Below are positions 10,871-22,654 of a DNA stretch of 64,000 nt, one piece after another. This DNA is from Atriophallophorus winterbourni (lineage: Eukaryota; Platyhelminthes; Trematoda; Plagiorchiida; Microphallidae). The notes under the pieces are model-generated. The model searched no databases. It was not told the origin of the DNA and worked only from the letters and a program-made list of their open reading frames with translations. The translations under genes were made by a program, and so were the position numbers. The stretch covers positions 1-64,000 of the forward strand of contig JACCGJ010020065.1 of the NCBI GenBank assembly GCA_013407085.1, read 5' to 3'. The stretch's first letter is position 1. Each line of letters begins with the position of its first letter.

Positions 10871-11464
10871 CAACAACTCCACATAATAGTTGGCTGCAAA
10901 CCGAAGTCAATGATGACAGTGTATTTTATGTGTCATAATTTTTTAATTAGGTATCATTTGATGGAAAAAACAATAAAAAATCACTAAATAGCATGCAATG
11001 GAACTACAAAAACAAGCTGTTTTTTGCGCGTTTGCTTTTGCATATTCCGCTTGCCTGCTTTCCTCTTTTCACGCGCTTGTTTATCTGCTTTTCCTGCTTC
11101 ATATTTCTTGGCACTTCGACTGGCTCCAGACTTGTGCTTCATGATGATGATGATGCATTACATTGTATTCATGGGAATTTTTGTCAAAGCAAAGTAAACG
11201 TTACATGTTTACAATGTCACATTTTTTCGTATTACATACGGTAATGATCGTATAAGTGTAACATGTATGTAACTTTGTAAAATGAATTACTTAGAACGAT
11301 ATGTGCTAACAATTGATTGTCGAAAACTTAGTTAATGTAAAAATCAGTACGCCACAAGCGAGTAATAACCATGACGTCCAGTATTTAAACGCAGTCTGGT
11401 AAATTGAAAATATTTTCCATTTTACTCATAATCGATACGTTTTGTTGAACTTTAATTGTTACAG
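10871..11464. other. Spacer before the first certain PTB exon
   Basis: AT-rich, without a recognisable exon. It ends in the acceptor tttaattgttacag that opens the PTB coding exon at 11465. If exon 8110-8454 is not part of PTB, the promoter or 5' exon of PTB could lie here or further left, but I cannot point to it. Confidence 0.4.
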
Positions 11465-14400
11465 AAAGCTAGTGTGGATAACGACGATTCTTCCACGCCA
11501 TCATCTGTGCTCTTTATACGCCACATGCCGTCTGATATAAGCGAAGATGAGTTTTCTCGCCTTGCTGCTCCTTTCGGTATCATTAATAACATGGTTTTGA
11601 CAAGAAATGGAGGCTTTGTAAGTTTCCTTATTATATATCTTCACTTTTTATTACTTTCCGTGTTAGGTTACATAATTAATGTTCTGGAATATTCACAAGT
11701 TAAAATTTGACGTCGCATGCTTATTTAGACATTTAGTTTCGACCTCTCGTCAAGTTACATCAACTTAGACCGCGAATCGCAATCCGCGTAGTTTTTCTGA
11801 CATCAAACATCGCTTCATGTCGCCTTTATTAACGATTCGCTAAATTGCTTATTACCCTGAAGATTTAAACTGGCGTCTGTTTTCCGTTAATAGGAATTAG
11901 ACATGCCGTTATCACTCTACTTCGTGATGTAATTTTCTAATGCCTTGGTGACTTGGCAACCTGACTGTATATTAGTTCACATGCACTTCGACTGCACGGC
12001 ACTGTGCCTGGATCTGGCTTGTGCTTTCATCAATTTATCTTCATTCCATTAACCCGCCTTTCGTTTCGCAATTTAGTTAATATCACAGGAGCTCTGAATG
12101 TCTGAGACCATAAGGGACAAGCAGGTCACATTTTGTTGTGTAATTTAATTAAAATACTAAATTTTACCGACAAGCAGCAATATATTAGGGAATGCTTGCA
12201 ACTGGTCCGTGAGCCATATTCATGAAAGAGGAATTTTTTAATAAATTCTTTAGAAGTAGTCTGCTGATTACGTTTCGCTACTTATATAAACGATTGGTCA
12301 GACTAATTGTGTCAATACAAACAAGGATCAGGTTTAAATTGCTTTTACCTGATCAATTCTAAGCTAGCTAAAGACATGGGCAACCTGACAGTATCTCATC
12401 CAACCTACAGTCTCTGACAGAGCGGCACATTGCCTGGATCAGGCTTGTGCTTTCATACATATAGTCCTAAGTTCACTGGACACAAACGAATTAAAAGGTC
12501 TCGACCATCCATCCATCACTGTCTCCGCACCATCGCTGTATTTAATTGGCACCGTCAGCTACGTAACGCAACGATCTGTAATAAAATCGTGTACTAGACA
12601 TACAAAAAGTTAACGGATAGCTTACGCTTGCAATGCGAAAGGAAATAATCAATATTCTAACAGTTTGTTTGCCAGAATCCTAGCTAAGAATGGCGTAGCA
12701 AGTTTCGGCAAATGGCAGTCAAGACCGATAAACAAGTTGCAGTTCGGGCGACCTTTCTGCTCAAAATCGTGTTCATTGGCGTTTTTGCTATATGCATCTT
12801 GGAGTGTTTGATTATCGTGTTGATTTCATTCATCACTATCAGTGCGAAGACTCGCTCCAATGTGTACAAAGCTTGCCATTCTTTGTTTTTTCAACGCCTT
12901 GCTCCAATAGTTCAATTACGTTTTGATCATGATGTCATGTGCAACTGTCGCCCAAATTATGTTCTAGACGCTCGCCTATCGCTATACATAATTTTACAGT
13001 TGATTTTGCTGTCTAATAATCATCGACTTTACTGAACATTGTGATAGCAGTAAAATAACGCACACTAATTCTTCAAAGTATACTTTTTCAAATTTTCATA
13101 TCAACAGGGTCTTATTGAGCTCTCTGATTTGGCTGCCGCCAAGGAAATGCATAATTACTACAAGAATGTGTTTTCACCCATCATTCGTGATTCCGGTCCG
13201 TTTGTGGTTACCTATAGCCGTTATTCTTCACTCAACGTTGAAGTTCGTAATCAGCAGGTCGTTGAAGCGATCGCCAATGCCAATAAACATTACAACACAA
13301 TGGCAGCTCAAGGGATCAATAGCAGAAGAGTTCTTCGTGTTCAATTATTACAGGCTCCGTTTGATTTGCAAGCAAGATGTCTGGATTTTCACCGCGTGAG
13401 TCCTCTGAGTGTTTATTCCGGTCTAATCTACTGGTGTGATTTGATTTGACCACGAGGGTTAAAATATTGCCAAAGTCTGTTTTAATCCCACTGCAGTTGT
13501 TTAGTTTCAGCACGACACTATTTAATGAACAAAAACTCATTTGCATGTATATCCATCACACTCCATGACCAACCTCATCCAACAGTGGCATACATGCGCA
13601 ACCTATCAGGAAAAGTTGCACGACCGAATTTGCTCAGGCGTATAGCCAAATAAACAAAATTGCACATCCGATAAGTAGGTTTTAATTCTATAAACTAATA
13701 CATTCACTCGCGTCTAAATTTACGCATTCTATGCTGAAAATAAGCACATACTTATCGGATGTGCAATTTTGTTTATTTGGCTATACGCCTGAGCAAATTC
13801 GGTCGTACAACTTTTCCTGAAGCATTTCGAATGTCAGCTTCCCTGCAATTTTCGATTCACGCCACAGTACTGCCATCCATGCAAAAACTCTTGAAATGAT
13901 TTTTTGATACATACTGTTTTTCAAGCACATTTGCATTCGTTTCTAACGCGTGCTTGCTTTTTATTTATTACTGTTAATGTGGAATTATACGAAATTGTAT
14001 AGATCTAGTAATGCGATCCTTTTACGCTGAACGAACTATTCTCATCTGTTCTATTATCGTAATTTTCATTATTGAATGCTTGCAGATATTTTCAAAGTTC
14101 GGCAACATTCTTCGAATTGTGACATTTAAGTCTGGCTCGATTCCGAATGCTTTGGTGGAATTTGAAACAGCCGTTTCGGCTCGAGTTGCGCTCATCGTGA
14201 GTAATTTGAATCACGTTCTACCTTTTTTCAACTCACACATTTCATAGCTACAAAATGTTAACGAACGAAAATTGGTTAACCAAAAACTTATCGTTGGTTA
14301 GAACCCTACTGGTTAATTCGAATTCTCAATCATACGTTTTAAATAAGCGTAGACAGTAAGCTACCTAGCTTGCAATTTGTCATTTCCCATTGGACTCACG

Positions 14401-17400
14401 GTTATTCGTATGTATGTGTGAAATTACATACCTAATCCAGGGAAAGTGCCGCACAGCCAGAGACTGTGTGGGCTAAGATAACATCAGGTTGCACAGGCCT
14501 AGACTGACATGAGAAAAATGGCAATAAGACACCAGCATGTGTACGCACGCAGCTCAGTATCTTCGGCAAATCAATTTTGCAGGGTGTTAGCTGCATAGAA
14601 CAAGAGTACTTTTTACGCTAATGCATTCCCTCTTCCGGGCTTTCTTGATCCTGGTCTTGAGCTGCCTTGTCTCCAGGACAAAATGAGTAATATTTATTTA
14701 TCATATCGCAGTTATATATCTACTTGCTATGTATATCATTTATAATGTTCGGTCGGCCGTTTTATCTCTCGACGCAGCAAACCGATGATACACCAGTCAA
14801 TGTACCGGATACTCCATATACGCGCAACAGATGCATCGCGCGTGTCGAATTTTCACGCCAACCCAGTATTGATGTTCGTTTTGACGATGAATATGGCCGT
14901 GATTTCGTCCGCAATCCATTACCGGGTACAAAACGTATGCGCTCTCCTGCTCGCACACCTATAAACGGCAGTACTACAAATGAAATTCCCAGCAACATTT
15001 TGGATTTGATGACCGAAGATCGCCTAGGAGAATTAGACGCAAATACTCTTTCCGAGCTTGCTAAACGCATGGTGAAGCCTCTACGTAAGTATTGTTTCAA
15101 TTTTAAGCATGGGGTAAAGTCAACTGTGTGATTATTCACTTTTGTAGTGATGAGGACTAAAAACTCACGGATAAGCAACGTTTACAGCACATTTTTCACT
15201 TGTAATGTTAGTTTTTACCGTTTCGCCATCGTTAAAAAAGCTTCGTAAAATTTTCGCTGAAAACCGGCGAGTGAACTGAGAACCTTCACTTCCGGTGTCT
15301 TTTCTATCTTGCGTCCACACTATAGAATGTTTCGGTTTACATGGTCAATGCATTAGGGTTTGCAACCATTAAAATAGCGGATTTCACGTGGATTTACTGT
15401 TCGATTTTTTTTTATCAGTGAAGGCCGCACTTACCGCCAACGAACAACAGTCGGACTTGTTAAAATCACAAGCTGAGGTTCTCGACCGTTTGGCCCCATC
15501 GGCTACTCCGTCAAAAAATAAAATGCCGAAGACCGCTGCAACACCTACAACGACGCCTAATGCCAATCGTGCGATCAAGTCTCCTGTAGTGTTTGTTTCA
15601 AATCTCGTTGCAGAGGTACGTGCTGTTTCTTTGGATGTTGTTGTTGAATATGTATTTTGTCTTGTATGTGATACTAGCAGCATCCTTCTTCAGCTACTGA
15701 GCTTCACTCGCTCAAGTTAGGCTAATGCTCACTATCAGTTCATTCTCCTAATTAATCGTATATAGTTAATTTTTAATGACTAGTCTGCAGTATTGCACCT
15801 GTCGTCTATTGTATTCTGTTTGCCATCGAATCCCTGTCAGATAGGTCGAATAACGTCTGAACTGCTGGGCGTGGGTGGCTGGTTCAAGTAAAGTGAATTA
15901 CCAGCTTCTGGCCTGCACGAGTGGCTCTCCGAGCCCGGCCGAACTGCTTCTACCAACAGGAAAAGGGGCGAGGGCGAGTGACTCGCGCCTGAAAACCAGT
16001 TTGCTTCGGGCAGATGTAGCTCGTTAGCCTGGGAGGGCATTTCATCTAGAAGAAGAAAAATCCTGATTTTAAACCTCCGCTGTCTCGCGGGAAAGGCTTT
16101 GAGAGAAAACCCTAGAACAGAGTTTGGTAGACGGTTAGTTGGTGCACACCACCTCTTTCTGGGAACTCCCTGTGGTCTTGCAGGTCGCACTTAGTTGTGC
16201 AAAGGCTAGAGAAGCTGACTCGAACAAATGCCTAGTGGTGCTGGGGACGCCGCTTTGTACCCAAATTCCCAAGAATCTTCATTGAAGCCTACTCATCCTC
16301 CGGAAGGAGATAGTCGCACACAAGTAAGTAAACTAAGCTAGCTAGCCGGATATCGCCATTTGGTTTGTGTTATGGATACAGTACCGCTACTTGTCTTGCA
16401 AGGAAAATCTTGTTAAGGTATGGTATATGATGGTATAAAAGCACAAGCCTGATCCAGGCAAAGTGCCGCACAGTCAGAGACTGAACGTGGGCTAAGATAC
16501 TGTCAGGTTGCCCAGACCTAGACAGATATGAGAGGGCATAGAAATAGAAATAGTAGTGAGACTCCAACGTGCTTCAGCATGCAGCTCACTACCGTTAGCC
16601 TGGGCTCTGTCTAGGCCTGGCCAACCTGACAGTATCTGAGCCCATGTGCAGTCTCTGACTGTGGGGCACTTTGCCTGGATCAGGCTTGTGCTTTCATACC
16701 ATACCATACCATACCGTTGGCATGATGTTAGCCGCACAGCCCAGAAATGCGCCGTCACTTAAACGGAAACTTTGATCACGATGGCAGAGTTCGTTTAGTG
16801 TTGATTATGAATCTTTGCTTTACGGTGTTCAGTTTTCCTCAAGATTTGATGAACCAATAATTCAAGATAATCTTTACGCCTTTTATCGCGAGATCTTCCA
16901 ACCGTACCCATCGGATTATAGTTTTTCACATTGTCAAAACACCTTTACTCTCGGTCTCTTTTTATACACTTTCGCTTCTGATATTTAGCGTGTCTGTAGA
17001 TTCTCACCTACTCGCCTCAAAAGCATCTGTACATGTAATTGCGAAAACTCTTTGTGCCAAGTCTGACGCATCGTCTAAAATCATACACCAAATTCCAGAA
17101 TATCCTATCCAGCAGTGAATGAGAATGATGCGGCAATTAGCCCACACCACTCATGCTATTACTTGCTCACCATTACCAGTCATTGTACCAAACTAGCGGT
17201 CTTCTATGAGGCAACAAACACGGATTCAGGACAAGTGCCACACAGTCGTGAATAATAATAGTTCTTGAGGCGATGCTGAACTATGATGCTTAAGCATTCA
17301 TTATCGACTGCAACAAACAGATTTATAGATACGTTCAATGGTAGTGCTTAATTTTGTTTCTCTTTTGATGCTTGCTTAACGTGAACTGGGCATTGGATAC

Positions 17401-20400
17401 ATACAATGCACCCGTAAATCTCGAGGTCGAAAATCACTATTCGTGCTCATTGTATGTCTATGTTTATATAGCTGCGTCCTAAAGATCGCGGTGCTTGTAA
17501 AATGTTAAGATAGCATGCGAACTTCGTATAAGGTATATTTCATATAGATCATCCAGATATAGTCGTTTGATCAGAATGTAAGTTTCTGTTCTTTTAAGCT
17601 TCGTGGGTGTTATCTGTTCCGCTTCTTTATGGCCAAGCATAGACCTTTTAATTCATATCGTATATCCCTCTTCTTTCCCATTCATACCTATTTGGACGCT
17701 CACGCCACTCGAATCATTTTTCAATCAAAATACGATGAACTCAACGCTGCTCCTGTGCTGGAAATGATCCGTTTTGGGGTCTGTACACGATCACTACTTG
17801 TGCTCTGTAACATCCGCTCGGTTCAATCGCACTTCTCTTTGTACAGCGTGTCAATACTGATACTCTATTTATGCTGTTTGGTAAGAGCTGTTCAATCTTC
17901 TGAAGCATTTGTTTGATAAAGGAAGGATCGCTCTTTCTAAAAACAGTTTCAATTTTTATTCACCTGCAATTCGAACAGTTCATTATTTTACTGTCACAAA
18001 CCTAGTAGCGGTCTCATTTTGACGATGTGTTAATTTCACAGTGGCACAGTTGTAGGTTTCGAGAAATGTGGTTATCTCAGATACCATACCCAAGTGTAAA
18101 TGGGTTCGAAAAATAACAGATTGGTTTGCACCCTCCAAATAGGTGAATTCATATCACATATACAGCATCGTGTCAACCAACCCAGAGCCACAGCCGCCAT
18201 TTAGCCTTCAATTACGAACATACTTTCTTTTTATGCGGGCCGGTATTTTGGGACTCACAACAGTTATTGTTTCTCATTGCTCAAGGTTGCACACATGTGC
18301 AATTGTGCAGTACTTTTGTGCTGTACGGCTAACACGGTACCAAATTGATTAGCCACGAGTAGTGAATTGCGTGCTTAAACTGGCTGGAGTATCACTGCCA
18401 TTGCCCTTTGTTATGTCTGTCTAGGTCTGGGCAACTTGACAGTATCTCAGCCCACATGCAGTCTATGACTGCGGCGCTTTGCCTGAATCAGGCTTGTTTT
18501 CGTACGTACATAGCTAAAGGTTCCTTCCTTGCTAAAAGCAAAAATTTGATTTTTCATCGTATTCCGAACTTGTTAGTCATATGTACTACATTAATAATTG
18601 AACAACTTTTGCGTTATCCAAAGTTGCCTAGTCGCAAAAGATATAAATGAGTGTTCAGTATCCGTAAGGGGCTGCAGTTCCGTGAGTAAATGGTGAAACC
18701 ACAGCAGGGCTTGAAGCGTTTACTACGAAAAGTAGCTAATCTTACAACCGCGAATCTCAAAGCTTGTGATGTTTGTCATTAACATTTCGCAATATTCTAG
18801 AAATGTGTCGCTGACATTGACAAGAGCAGCAAAATCACGGGGATCCCCGTCATTCTTTTGTTGTACATCGCGATCCGTTCCTTGACTGCTACGACATCCT
18901 CTGAATCTGAACGTGAGTTGGATCACAGGCATGATCCAGGCAAATTGCCACTCGGGTCAAGAAACGGTCAGGTTTTCCAGACCGAAACGGGTGAAAATAA
19001 AAGTACCAATGAGACTTACGTGTGTTTTCGGACGGCAGACAATTATGCTCGGTTTTTGCTGCACAACACAAGTTGTGCATGCTTGCGCGTCGATGTAATC
19101 TAATCTTTGCTGTCGCCACCTAAACAGCCGGAAAACGCTTCTAAAACATAAATGCGCTAGATGTGAGCACCATAATACATTTTACACGACTCTGAATCAC
19201 TGATTCTTCATTTGGAATATGCTGAACATGCGTATGAAATGAGATATGCACAAACACACATGTAGACGCTCCCAATAAAATGTTTGCTGTTTTATTCACA
19301 GGGTAAGGGTAACAAGATAGCCTAGTGATCAAGCAAAAAATATGAAGTTACTTTTTTGAACATTGTGTCGAGGATTGCATTTGTTTGAACTGTTCCGTTT
19401 AATAGATAGAATTAATCACTATTCAAAGTTCAATCAACTAATTATTTAGATGCGTTATAATTTTGCCGGTACTCAAGCTTCTTAACGTTTCCTTTATACA
19501 TGCGGTGCATTTTCGCAGGTGTGTACGGTGAAGTTCTTCGGGTACAGATTTTACCGCCAAAGTATGAAAGCGCGTTGATTCAATTTGCGGATTGTCCACA
19601 AGCCCAGCGTGGTACGTTGCTTTGATATCGATTTTCTTTGTGTGAACTTATCTACTAAAGCGTTTGTAATAAGTTGAGGTAATAATTTATTGGTGACTCA
19701 CAGCACAATATTTCAACTCATTCTGAAGCATATTCAAGTAATTGCGCAGCATTCCTGTGATGTACGGCTAACGTCGTGGTAAATTGATTGGCCAACAGTA
19801 GTGAGCTTCATGCTGAAACACGCTGGTGTCTCACTACCATTTCTATCCCCCCTCATCTGTCTAGGCCTGGGCAACCTGGCAGCCCACGTGCAGTCTGACT
19901 GTACGGCACTTTGCCTGGATCAGGTTTGTACTTTCATACCATACCATATTCAAGTAATTATTGTAAAGTAAATTATAAATTTGCTACACCTACAGTCAAC
20001 CGTTTCATCATATCTGTGTGCACAAGTTGTTTTGACATTTTTTAATTCCTCATTAGGAAACAGTTTTGGAGCCAGCTAAAGTACCCCTAGAAACATGAAT
20101 CAGGAAAAGCAGATATGCAAATGTGTAAAGCAGCATGATATATTTGCTTCCTCTAAATATGATACACTAACACGATGAAACAATCATGACTACATTTGCG
20201 CCACCACAGGAATTTATCCTGCAGACTTGCGGTGTGTTGAGTATCCCGTCCTTGAGCAACGTCTAGCTGCGATGTTCAAAATGCTGTTATTCGTAATTTT
20301 CAATCTTCATATCTTTAATGGTTTCGTACCGATTGATTTCAGCGGCTGATTTTTTAAACCAAGTTTCCCTGTATGGAAAGCCTATCAATTGTTCTTTATC

Positions 20401-21025
20401 GAAGAACACCAATGTCATCATCACTGTGCCGAACAAAGAGGACTCGAGTATAAGCGCTGAGCGGATTAGAAAGTTCAACAGAGATTACACTGGACATCGA
20501 TTGAATCGGTTCCGACGTGCCAATATTTGCAACACTGAACCGACTAAATTTTTGCATATCACTAATTTGCCTGAAGGTGTTTCGGAAGACGATTTAACCG
20601 AATCGTTTGAAGAAAACTCGGAATACCGAATTGTCAAAGTTAATTTATCTGGGTGAGTGTATCATTCGTTCATCATTTGTGTATGGACGCATTTGATCGC
20701 AATGTTATCTATAATGTTCTCAATCTGCCTTCGCTTCACAGCACAGCGAAACCATCTGCCGTCGTGGAAATGGCCGATATAGATACCGCGGTTGCAGCGC
20801 TTATTGTAAGTTTTTTGAATTGTGATTTATAACGAAAGTAACGGCAAATTTCAAAAAAATAATTGCTTGATTTTCATTTGATACGCCCGTCGTGACGCGA
20901 TAACTCTCCGTGATGGACTTGATTTTCATTTTCTGATTTCACGCTAATTTCCTTTTCAGGCAATGAATGACCATGAATTGGACAGGGATTGGCATATGCG
21001 GATAACGTTCGCTAAATCACAGTAG
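11465..21025 (+). CDS. PTBP1: Polypyrimidine tract-binding protein (hnRNP I / PTBP family), four RRMs
   Basis: Nuclear splicing regulator that binds CU-rich RNA. Exons: 11465-11617, 13108-13395, 14086-14196, 14778-15084, 15419-15615, 17847-17880, 19519-19611, 20343-20652, 20742-20805, 20960-21025; all GT-AG and phase-consistent, 540 codons plus stop. RRM1: VLFIRHMPSDISEDEF with RNP1 across the first junction (NGGF/GLIEL). RRM2: RRVLRVQLLQAPFDL, then IFSKFGNILRIVTF, then ARVEFSRQPSIDV. RRM3: VVFVSNLVAE/RVNTDTLFMLF/GVYGEVLRV and SLYGKPINCSLSKNTNV. RRM4: KFLHITNLPEGVSEDDL to WHMRITFAKSQ. Order, linkers and C-terminal SFSK/TFAKS ending match PTB rather than hnRNP L. Length without the N-terminus is close to the family's 530-560 aa. 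The 5' coding exon is not identified; the symbol is by family only. Introns contain many family A repeats. Confidence 0.93.
11941..12033 (+). repeat. Family A repeat in PTB intron
   Basis: Core copy: gcaacctgactgtatattag, cacggcactgtgcctggatc and ggcttgtgctttcat. Moderately diverged; only the core is present. Confidence 0.75.
12372..12466 (+). repeat. Family A repeat in PTB intron
   Basis: Core copy: gacatgggcaacctgacagt, gcggcacattgcctggatca and ggcttgtgctttcatac. It is closer to the consensus than the copy 430 bp upstream and is in the same orientation. Confidence 0.8.
13606..13820. repeat. Fold-back element: 72-bp inverted arms, 71-bp loop
   Basis: Left arm 13606-13677 (tcaggaaaagttgcacgacc to gataagta) and right arm 13749-13820 are reverse complements with one mismatch that I can find (gcacgacc versus gtacgacc). 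The element lies in the PTB intron between 13395 and 14086. There is no ORF inside. It looks like a small hairpin-type MITE; I could not define a target-site duplication. In pre-mRNA it would form a long stable stem. Confidence 0.92.
14428..14630 (-). repeat. Family A repeat in PTB intron
   Basis: Reverse copy with core (cctaatccagggaaagtgcc, atcaggttgcacaggcctag) and 5' body (aagacaccagcatg, gcagctcagtatctt, gcaaatcaattttg, gttagctgcatagaac). More diverged than the copies at 8840 and 16228. Confidence 0.75.
15841..16227. repeat. Probable further repeat, GC-richer than its surroundings
   Basis: A GC-rich block in the PTB intron. The stretch gagtgactcgcgcctgaaaaccagtttgcttcggg (15974 onward; positions only approximate) is echoed at 26765-26830, where ggtgactagtg and aaccagtttgcgtcgg are seen. 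It abuts the family A copy at 16228 and may be part of a larger composite element. I see no coding meaning. Confidence 0.45.
16228..16600 (-). repeat. Family A repeat, long copy, left half of an inverted pair
   Basis: 3' extension (gtggtgctggggacgccgct, aatcttcattgaagcc, ggaaggagatagtcgcac; 16228-16325), core (gcctgatccaggcaaagtgc to cccagacctagacag; about 16440-16530) and the start of the 5' body (gtgagactccaac, gcagctcactacc). The core is followed at once by a copy in the opposite orientation. Confidence 0.85.
16606..16765 (+). repeat. Family A repeat, right half of an inverted pair
   Basis: Forward core (gtctaggcctggccaacctg to ggatcaggcttgtgctttca, 16607-16695), then the short tandem ataccataccataccatacc. 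After it comes ttggcatgatgttagccgca, a piece of the 5' body that would complete the left copy. This suggests that this copy inserted into, or was copied from, the neighbouring one. Confidence 0.8.
17847..17880 (+). other. 34-nt microexon of PTB encoding the first helix of RRM3
   Basis: Between tttgtacag and gtaagagc lie exactly 34 bases reading RVNTDTLFMLF plus the first base of a Gly codon. It starts in phase 0 and ends in phase 1, exactly bridging the exons at 15419-15615 and 19519-19611. In vertebrate PTB paralogues the same peptide position (RVTPQSLFILF) is encoded by a 34-nt exon whose skipping shifts the frame. Sequence and phase agreement make this call strong. Confidence 0.93.
18290..18510 (+). 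repeat. Family A repeat in PTB intron, long copy
   Basis: 5' body (gtgctgtacggctaacacgg, aaattgattagccac, gtagtgaattgcgtg, gagtatcactgcc) followed by core (tgtctaggtctgggcaactt to gcctgaatcaggcttgt). Confidence 0.85.
18926..19085 (-). repeat. Family A repeat in PTB intron, degenerate
   Basis: Recognisable through gcatgatccaggcaaattgc, gtcaggttttccagacc, aatgagacttacgtgtg and ctgcacaacac in family order on the reverse strand. Several deletions. Confidence 0.6.
19748..19950 (+). repeat. Family A repeat in PTB intron, long copy
   Basis: 5' body (gtgatgtacggctaacgtcg, ggtaaattgattggccaac, agtagtgagcttcatgc, gtgtctcactacc) and core (tgtctaggcctgggcaacct to ggatcaggtttgtactttca), with a small deletion in the core and an ataccatacc tail like that at 16700. 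Confidence 0.87.
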
Positions 21026-21071
21026 TTTTACGATGTTAATACGATAACCGTGTTTTCCCAATGTCGTCCCT

Positions 21072-21077
21072 AATAAA
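21072..21077 (+). terminator. Polyadenylation signal of PTB
   Basis: aataaa 47 bases after the PTB stop codon (TAG at 21023-21025), followed by a T/G-rich stretch. Position and sequence fit a functional poly(A) signal. Confidence 0.75.
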
Positions 21078-21079
21078 TG

Positions 21080-22654
21080 TTTCCGCATTACGTTGAGTTT
21101 ACGTTCTTCCCATGTTCACCACACGCGTCCGGTTTCACGCTGATCGTAGTGCTTTTAACTGATGACAGCAGCAGTACGATCAGGTTCTGCTTACAAGAAA
21201 ATAAAATTTGGAGGTTGTTTATAAGCTTTAATCCACTTTCTTAACTTTCTCAAATCACCCTTACATCATAGCCAAGCAACACGTTTAAAAATCTCAGGAA
21301 CATGACAGTAAGCAGCTTCAAACGGTCGTAAGTGTTACTAGTCGGATCGCGGTGTTCTGACAGGCGGTAGACAACTCTACTACGACAGCCTGCTTACCAT
21401 GTCTACGGAATGGAAAATTGTGTTCCAAATCTACTATATGCTGAATTAGGAAGTTGGCCTCTTGCAGTACAAAGACGTTTGTACAAGAGGTACGAAAACT
21501 TGACATTAACCCTAGGAGTTGAGAAGATCACGGAATCTACATGGCATTGTAAACGATCTATACTAATTTTTCTTGTTGGAAATCTATAAGTGAGGCTAAC
21601 AACCGTAAGTTAACCAAAATTCAACAGTAGGAGATGACATTCACCGATGAAAAAGGGTATTCAATGGAGAAACCAGTGACGTTTAAATTTACCTAAGTCT
21701 GCATAAAACTGCAAGCAATGGCATATTTATGTAACCATGCATAATCGACTTTGGGCAGAATGGAATCTCGATGTTTTCACGTCATTCAATCAATATATTG
21801 AGAAAAGCTAAACTTTCATTCTAGTGCAACCAGCAGGATTCCACCCCAAAGGTTTGGCTTCTCGAACCGTACCAATCACGTTTTCATACATTTATGATCA
21901 ATGGATGTTAACAAAAAATGTTGGCAAAAAATGATCATCATGAAACAGACGGATATAGTCATCATAAATACATCTCCAGTCTGTCCGACATTTAACGCTG
22001 CGTGGTATTTCGTTTAGTGCGACCGTTTAAGTGATAGAGGAGTGTTACAATTATTTGCCTCGCGCAATTATCAATGTCAAGGCTCTTCGTCTAATTACTG
22101 CGGCTCCCGACCATAATCGACTGCCCGATGAGCTGTGCTGTTGATGCGTCGTGTTGATGGGGTGTTTCAACTTTCCTCAGTTTGTCAGTGGCCGTTCATC
22201 CGACACATTTAGCCACCAATTGTGAACCATCTCGTATTGCTTACCTCTTAGTAAACATGTTCATAGGTTAACTCGTATGAGAGAGTAAGGCCAACCATCT
22301 ACTATAGACCTAATACTCCAATCAGAACCAACTGAAAATTTTTACGAAGCAATCATGTCATGGAATTTTGAAAGCGACGAAAAATACGTCAGAAGAGTCA
22401 ATTACGCACTTAACAAGGTATAATTTCAGTATATTTGTGATTGCTATTCGGAACCAATAATATTGGCTGACAGAAACGGTATTGCTCGAAAACTACAAAT
22501 AATTACGAAACCGCCCTCAACCGATGCATCAGAATTCATGTTGATATCATTGAAGAAAATCGATATACCCAGTGGGGTTCAGGAAATTTCGGTGCATGGA
22601 CAACGTTTCTTTGAAGTACATTTTATTGGATGAGGACGCATTATTTGGGGATAA
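21080..22654. other. Intergenic, no gene recognised
   Basis: AT-rich. The longest frames are under 65 codons and show no family features. No repeat copy that I can match to others in the window. Confidence 0.5.

Noticed and set aside
12712..13035. 107-codon hydrophobic frame in a PTB intron
   Set aside because: Leu/Ile/Phe-rich as expected for AT-rich intron sequence. No homology that I recognise, no promoter or splice support.
15841..16200. Possible tRNA-derived promoter boxes (ggttcaagt near 15880) in the GC-rich repeat
   Set aside because: The box B match is incomplete and no convincing box A is correctly spaced. A tRNA origin is not supported by eye.
17140..17260. Possible extra family A copy (gcccacaccactcatgc ... 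attcaggacaagtgccacac)
   Set aside because: Only two short blocks, out of the usual order. Too weak to call.
17629..17916. 95-codon frame containing ELNAAPVLEMIRFGV, which could pass for the missing RRM3 helix of PTB
   Set aside because: It has no suitable acceptor, and its donor would give the wrong phase for joining to 19519. The 34-nt exon at 17847-17880, inside the same stretch but in another frame, fits sequence, phase and splice sites.
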